DNA of 64,000 bases, from positions 104,323-168,322 of the forward strand of contig JAJIRX010000490.1 in assembly GCA_023853785.1 (NCBI GenBank). The letters are read 5' to 3'. The notes below the pieces were generated by a model. The model saw nothing but the letters and a program-made list of their open reading frames with translations. It ran no database searches and had not been told where the DNA came from. Position numbers and translations under genes: made by a program. Positions 58,190-64,000 of the stretch are shown piece after piece (the first letter of the stretch is position 1; each line of letters opens with the position of its first letter). Origin of the DNA: Psilocybe azurescens (lineage: Eukaryota > Basidiomycota > Agaricomycetes > Agaricales > Agrocybaceae).

Positions 58190-61100
58190 TTCTGTATGGT
58201 TCGCCTGTGGTGTTTGCGATTCCGGCATTGTCGGTGAAGAGGTCTAGGGCTTCAAATATTGAAAGTGTTTGAGCATAACGAGGCACGGCAGGTCGTTTGC
58301 CTCGTAGATGTGAGTTGGCAGGGGTAGAAGAGGAAGAAGCGGCAGGGGTATCGATGAAAGACATGTTGCGTTGCTTTGGTAGTTGGAGGTATGGTTTAGA
58401 GGTAGAACGACTTGGCCTTTTTAACTACTTTGGCGATCAGTGGAAGGCGTCGATGGAGTTCTCGTTCGACCAGATTTAACTTGAGGCGTAGAGATCTGGC
58501 TTGGTAGTGGGCAGATTTAGCAGCAGCTGGGCGGTAGTTTTGTTTTGCCATCTCCTTCTGATCAATCGTTTCTTTGTATGCGGTGAGAATTTCTTTTTGC
58601 AGCTCTCAAGCTCTTCCACAGTCTGATCGGCCAAAGGGGTATCAAAGATTGGGGTTTCGAGTTGGTTTGTTTCGGAGTTTCGGAGTGAAAGAAGAGGCGA
58701 TACGTCGGAGGAGGCGAGGCATCAGGATGGTCAGAGTTTGTGTAATTGATGATATTCTCGAAGAATCTCGCTGTCGTTGTCGAACGCGTCATCTTTTCCC
58801 ACGTTGCTTCGGAGATAGGGAATCCGGTCCATTTGATAAGATACTGATATTTTCGCTTTCCTTTCTTGGGTTTTCGTCCTGTCTTTCTGTGATTCAGAAT
58901 AGTTTCGACTTCCCAGTGTTCTTCCTGATTTTTGATCTCGGGTGGTGGTCTAGGAAAGTTCGGTCCATATGTTTCTGTCTCGTTATATGGCATGAGTAGA
59001 GTGGCATGGAAAACATCGTGGATCTTCCATATCTTGGGTATTTTGAGTCTGTACGTGAGAGGTCCCAAGACTTCCGTGATTGTGAACGGGCCTTCTCGTT
59101 TCGGTTTCATCTTTGAATGATACCTCGTGGAGATGTTGCGGGAGTCTAGCCAAACTTTCGTTCCTTTCTCAAATGGTTTGAAGTTCGATTTTCGTCGTTC
59201 AGCTATTCTTTGTCTTGCAAGTTCGTGGGCAGCTAGCGCTTCTTCTCGATCTTTTAGGAGATGTTTGACTTTTCCTCCACTGATGGGGCCTTGGTGTTCT
59301 CGAATGCAAGTGGAATGGCTATTGGAGATGAACCTAAGGTGAGTTCGAACGGGGTCTTGGCTCTTTCGGAGTGTTTCCTGTTGTTGTGCGTGAATTCCAA
59401 CGTTCCAACTGACTTGTTCCAGTTGGTTGGGTGTGACGAGCAGTAGATGGATAGATAGGCTTCTATTTCTTGATTGAATCGTTCGGTGGTTCCGTCTCCT
59501 ATTGGATGATAAGCCGTAGTTAATTTTGACTTGATTCCCAAGAGTTTCATGAGTTCTTGAAAGACTTTTGCGGTGAATAGGGGATCTCGGTCGGAGATGA
59601 TACTGTCTGGGAGTCCGAATCGTTTGAAAAGATTGTCGAGTAAGAGTTGAGCTGCTCCTTCTGCGTCGAGTGCCTCTCCCGGTTTCCCTTTTTTCGGCAA
59701 GGTATTAAAATCACCCCTTAGTAAGCCCATGGTCTACCACGACCATAATCGCATCCACAATCTGTCCCGCGCTGTTCTTAACTGGTGGTAAGTCGGTTAG
59801 AAAGTCCATTGAACAGTTTGCAAATGGTCGTAGAAGTTGGTCCGGCTACTGGCATGAAGGACGGGTGAGAGGGGTTCCTGTTAATTTTGAATTGTTGACA
59901 GATCCCGCAGCCTTTGACGTATTGTTTAACAAAGGATCGTAGCCCTGGCCACCAGTAATGTGTCTTTACTGCGTTGTAAGTTTCAAGTTCTCCTGGGTGT
60001 CCTGCCGATGGTAGATCGTGAAAGGATTTTACCACCTGTTGTCGTAGATTTTGGTTCTTTGGTATATATGTCTTGTCTTTATAAAAATGACGTTTTCCCA
60101 TTGAATTCTTCTGTTCTCCAGTCGTCGAGATCTGTTCGTAAATTCGGTGGTCCCCCTTGTAGTAGAGCTTTCAAGATTTCTGCAATATCCGTGTCGAATT
60201 CTTCTGAATCAATGATTTTCTGTTGTAGTTCAGTGTCGATTAGATTGACAAAGAGTTCCTCTGGTAATAGAGTCACATCTTCGTTATCGTGGTCTTCGTC
60301 CGGTATGAAATCTGGTCTTCTGGATAAGGCATCAGATTGAATCATTTTTGTCCCAGGCATGTGGATCAGTTTCAGATCGAATTCGGATAGGAATAATGAC
60401 CATCGAGCTTGCCGTCTGTTCAGATTTCTTGGGCTTCTGAAATAGGTCAGGTTTTTGTGATCAGAATGAATAATCGTTGTATGTTCGGATCCTTGAATGT
60501 AATGTCTCCATTCCTGTAATGCTCGTACAATTGCCAGGAGTTCCCGATCGTAGATTTCGTAATTCCTTTCCGTTGCGGAGAAGGTTTTCAAATGAATGCG
60601 CATGGGTGTCTTTCGCCGTTACCATCGAGTTGAGTCAGAACAGCTCCAGATGCATATTTAGAGGCATCACATTCGATTTGAAATGGTTTGCTTGGGTCTG
60701 GCATAGAGAGAACTGGTTCTTCCGTGAATCGTCGTTTTAGTTCGTCGAATGCTCGTTGAGCTGCGTCTGTCCATTCGAATTTCTTGTCCTTCTTTAAGAG
60801 ATCATTCAGGGGTTGTGCCACTGTAGAGAATTTCCTGATGAATTTTCGGTAGAAATTTCCGAATCCCAGGAATCCCCTGACTTGCTTTACTGTAGTGGTG
60901 CAGGCCAGTCTCGGATTCCTTTAAGTTTCGATTGGTCCATGGAGATTTTCCTTCTTCGATTATCATTCCCAGGTATTCAACTTTTCGTTGTCTGAAGACA
61001 CATTTTTCTGGTTTGAGGTATAGGTCGTTATCCTTTAGCCTTTGCAGGACAATTGTTCGTATCTTGCCAAATCTTCTTGATTTTTGGCAAAGATTAGGAT

Positions 61101-61550
61101 GTCGTCCATGTAGATGATCACAAACCCTTCAGAGATTTCGCCTTCGAACAGCGAATCCATCATAGATTGAAAAGTGGCCGGGAATTGCATAATCCAAAGA
61201 ACATAACCGTGGGTTCAAAGAGTCCTCGATTCGTTTTGAAGGCGGCTTTCCGTTGATCTTCCTTTCGAATGCGAACATTGTTATACCCTTGTCTGACATC
61301 CAATTTGGTAAAGAATTTCAAGCTCCTTTGAGTTTGTCCAGTAGATCGGGATCCGTTGCAAAGGGTAGGCATTCTTTACTGTCCATTCGTTCAGGTATCG
61401 ATAGTCTTGACAAGGTCGCAGTTTTCCATCTTTCTTGGCTACAAAGAAAAAGGCGATGCGATGTCCGATTCTGATTTGACAATATATCCCTTGTCCAGCA
61501 TTTCTTTGAGAAATTTGTCCTGTTCGATTTGTTCTTCCGGGTGAGGCTAT
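58190..61550 (-). CDS. Chromovirus Pol: RT, RNase H, integrase and chromodomain (frame-broken)
   Basis: Order on the minus strand: RT fingers with [20 protein letters not shown] near 61400-61500, the RT active site YMDD as [15 protein letters not shown] (near 61085-61130), thumb and connection ([15 protein letters not shown]), RNase H ([26 protein letters not shown]), the H2C2 zinc-finger of integrase ([10 protein letters not shown] ... CGICQQFK), integrase core ([29 protein letters not shown]), and chromodomain ([16 protein letters not shown], about 58700-58860). A further basic segment runs to about 58190. The polyprotein is split over at least six frames by small indels, so this copy as sequenced could not encode its own movement; some breaks may be base-calling errors. 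Confidence 0.9.
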
Positions 61551-61699
61551 AGACCTTGCATGGTTTCGGTTTGAACCCAGGCTTCAGTTCAATTTTGTGG
61601 TCCCAGGGTCTTGAGATAGGAAATCGATCAGCTGCCTTTTGTCAAAAAGTCCAAGGTAGTCGTGGAGGTCCGGGGAATAAGTTCTTCCAATGGTTTAGC

Positions 61700-63458
61700 A
61701 GGTGTCCTGTTTTCATGTTCCGTTGCCAGAGTTTGTGAAGCCGTAGTTTTCGCATTGATCCATGCCTGATCTATTTCTTCGGAGTCTTTGCTTCGATAAA
61801 ATCTATTACCAAAGCGTTGAAGTCCTCGAGTGGGGCATCCGTGGTGTCCATGATCGGTTCAGTTTCTTCCAGTTCTTCTTCCATAGTGGTAGAGCGGATG
61901 GATTTGGAAACTCTCCATTTAACTCTTCCAGTTTCCCAATCGATATCTGGGTTTCGTTTCTGAAGCCAAGGTAGTCCTAGAATAATCTTTTGTCGTCCCA
62001 GCCCGGAGACAAACAGAATTTCCTTGTTCGTTCTGTTCCCAATGGTAAGATTGAGTTCTACAAAGGTAGAGATTGTTCCTTTCTTGTTGAGAGTTCCATC
62101 CACATTGTAAACCGTGAGGCTTCTCTTCAAGGGTTTTTGTTCGAGTCCTAGCTTCCTAGCATAGTTTTGGTCGATGAATTTTCCACCAGCTCCAGAGTCA
62201 ATTAGACCTGAGGTTTCGACGATTTGTGGCTTTCCGTTTTTATGGCAGAGAATGAAATCGGTAAATGCATAGATTTATTCTCGAGCATAGCCATAAATAC
62301 AGAATAGATGCCTAATCGTGGAGAGACCGACGTCGATTCGGTTCTCCGTTTAAAAATCCTCAGTGTTGTTATCCTCCTCCTGGTTTCCCATCGCCAAACT
62401 CGCCAGTTCCTCTCTTTCCTCCATGTTCAACTCCCGGATATGGGCATGAAGGTCCTTGGGTGTCCATTTTTTCTTCAGCAACTCCTTTGACATGAATGGG
62501 TTATTGTTTTTCTTCTTCTGAGGGCAATCTACTGCGAGATGTCCTGCTTGTTTGCATCTAAACAAGCCCCTTTTTCATGAGGCTTGCTCGTTCTTCAGTG
62601 GTCATGACGTCAACGTCCATTGCAAAAGGGTCCTTCTTTGGCACGGCTCTGGGAATGAATTGTGCGTTTGATTGAGATGGGCCTTTAATCGCCATAGCGA
62701 GTCGATAGCTCCTGTCAAAGGTCATGGCTTTGTCGTACCATTCTTCAATTTTTGTGGGCTTCTTTTCAGACATGATGATTTTCTGTACTAGCGCCGGGTT
62801 TAGCGCCGTCTTGAACATTTCTATCAAGAGTTTGTTTGCCGTGTTGGAGTCATTAGACATCCCTGCCTCTCCAACCAGTAGTTTGAACTTTGTTACTAGT
62901 TGTTCAGCGGTCAGGTTCTTTGTCAAGTATTTTAATTTGTCCAATGCATCGATGTCTTTCTTCTTCTGGCTTGAAGGCCTTCTGGAATTCGTTGATAAAT
63001 TCCTGTAAGTCGGTAAGTCGACATCCCCCGCGTCAAGGTTCAATTTGTTCTGGACGAATTGTTGTTTCTAAATGACCGCATTCCTTCTTGCATGTAAGAG
63101 AGAATGAATGCGAATCCGCTTTGGTTCGGTGTTGTAGGTGTCCTTGTTGATCCCCATATAGAGGATACATTCTTGAAGGAATTTCTTGCTCTTAAACCGT
63201 TCACCGTTGAAGGGTGTAGGTTTGCTAAGAGAGAGTTCCCTTGTCTTCGGGCGTCATCATTTGTTGGTCAACCATTTGTGTTTCGCTTTGGTTCAGAGAT
63301 TTCAGAGGGTTCAGAGGGTTCAGAGGCGTCGGTGAAGTATTCTTCTCCAGACAATAGTCCTGGGGTTCGGGTAGTGGGTTGAACGTCTGATGTAGGTGTT
63401 CGCTCACCACCGTCATCGGTGTCGAGTTTGCGGAGAAGGTTCCGCGCTGAGATGTCAT
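61700..63458 (-). CDS. Chromovirus Gag, CCHC knuckle and aspartic protease (frame-broken)
   Basis: The predicted start at 63458 gives a polar N-terminus; the capsid-like region lies at 62558-63043 with LLVGEAGMSNDSNTANKLL and EEWYDKAMTFDRSYRLAM, then a knuckle FRCKQAGHLAVDCP (about 62524-62565), and a retropepsin-like region (LIDSGAGGKFID near 62170-62200, then IILGLPWLQKRNPDIDW near 61930-61990). Frame shifts separate N-terminus, capsid, knuckle and protease. Confidence 0.85.
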
Positions 63459-63529
63459 GGTGTCTGGTTCAAGCTCCCATACCGCTTTGTGGACGTAAGC
63501 AGTATGGTAGAGTGAGAAGCTAGTTCTTT

Positions 63530-64000
63530 TGTTACGATCTCAAGTTAGAGTCACGCAGTGTGCGTAATCTAACCACCAATCGTTTACAAGAACAAGTTCA
63601 AGTTCAGAGTAGAGCAGGGTTTAAGCAGGTTGGATTCTCAAGAACTAGCTAAAGAATACAATGGATCCTTCCTGGTATAAATACTATGAACTGTACAGCA
63701 AGTTGAAACAAGTTTGAATGTTCATCAGCAGATGTATATAAGAATAGAGGAAACAGATCAATCGTTCATCGAAAGATGTATCATAAAAGATGGAAGTGAA
63801 AGGAAACAGATCAAACGCTCATCAAAGAGATGTATCATAAAGATGGAAGTGAAAGTCCATCAGAGATATGATGGAGTTTCATAGAATGATAGAAAACAAA
63901 GTTCATCAGAGCAGATGATGCTGTATCAATGATGTGAAGGATGACAAAGAAAAGGAAAAGAAAAGAAAAGAAAAGAGAAAGGGAAAAGAAAAAGACTTGT
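63530..64000 (-). repeat. 5' LTR of the chromovirus (right in window, last few bases missing)
   Basis: Starts TGTTACG at 63530 and is cut at 64000 just before the terminal CGTAACA. Differs from the left LTR by one extra G in the GCAGGG run, a T/C change, a small rearrangement in the second 53-bp unit and one A-run change. Confidence 0.95.

Larger units (their letters stand above)
57646..64000 (-). mobile_element. Ty3/gypsy LTR retrotransposon with chromodomain (chromovirus), right end cut by window
   Basis: Two near-identical LTRs (57646-58122 and 63530 onward) bound an interior read on the minus strand: Gag with a CCHC knuckle, aspartic protease, reverse transcriptase, RNase H, integrase and C-terminal chromodomain. 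The order PR-RT-RH-IN-chromodomain places it in the chromovirus branch common in basidiomycetes. LTR ends are TGTTACG and CGTAACA. Frame breaks occur every few hundred bases. The last about 7 bp of the right LTR and the right target duplication are outside the window. Left flank is TTCGTAG before 57646. No standard tRNA-primer site follows the 5' LTR. Confidence 0.95.

Noticed and set aside
1..64000. RIP-type mutation as the reason for broken genes
   Set aside because: The breaks are indels, not C-to-T changes, and the duplicated genes do not show strong TA enrichment by eye.

Overview
This window is nuclear DNA of a filamentous basidiomycete, most likely a mushroom-forming agaricomycete. The evidence is genes cut by many 45-80 bp GT-AG introns, families typical of that class (DUF6533 and fungal-rhodopsin seven-helix proteins, PLAC8/DUF614 Cys-rich proteins, F-box proteins with the VCRxWR motif, a multi-intron P450) and a chromodomain Ty3/gypsy retrotransposon. 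The species cannot be named from the sequence.

Layout. 0-5 kb: the N-terminal part of a DHA2-type MFS transporter (minus), a DUF6533 membrane protein (minus), and an unrecognised gene start running into a 17-bp minisatellite. 4.9-7.1 kb: an AMT/MEP ammonium transporter (minus) with a tight GATA-site cluster upstream. 9.9-16 kb: a short-chain dehydrogenase (SDR), a converging F-box gene, a mitochondrial-type protein, and a PLAC8 protein with a very long N-terminal extension. 16-22 kb: a tandem segmental duplication of a fungal-rhodopsin gene. 22-29 kb: a second PLAC8 gene, a 98-aa Cys-rich protein, tRNA-His with an intron, an inverted second SDR copy, and a VOC/glyoxalase protein. 31-44 kb: a Ser/Thr kinase, a cytochrome P450, eIF3g, a second DUF6533 protein and a secreted aldose 1-epimerase. 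45-56 kb: poorly resolved ORFs, a MITE with 6-bp target duplication just upstream of a third PLAC8 gene, an F-box gene with an acidic tail, a Ser-rich protein and a secreted DUF5648 protein. 57.6 kb to the end: a nearly complete chromovirus on the minus strand, with LTRs of about 99% identity by eye.

A feature that dominates interpretation: many conserved genes carry one or more small frame breaks, most of them in or beside short mononucleotide runs, and each can be resolved by a one- or two-base length change. They occur even in eIF3g, a gene expected to be essential, while other genes (P450, PLAC8 copy 2, first rhodopsin copy, 98-aa protein, DUF5648 protein) sum exactly to intact frames. 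I read this chiefly as homopolymer-length error in a draft assembly; true pseudogenes could be hidden among them. There is no operon logic here. Functional themes are nitrogen uptake, membrane sensing and transport, secreted carbohydrate-related proteins and housekeeping translation. I did not find a convincing new multi-gene system; the most unusual items are listed in the findings.
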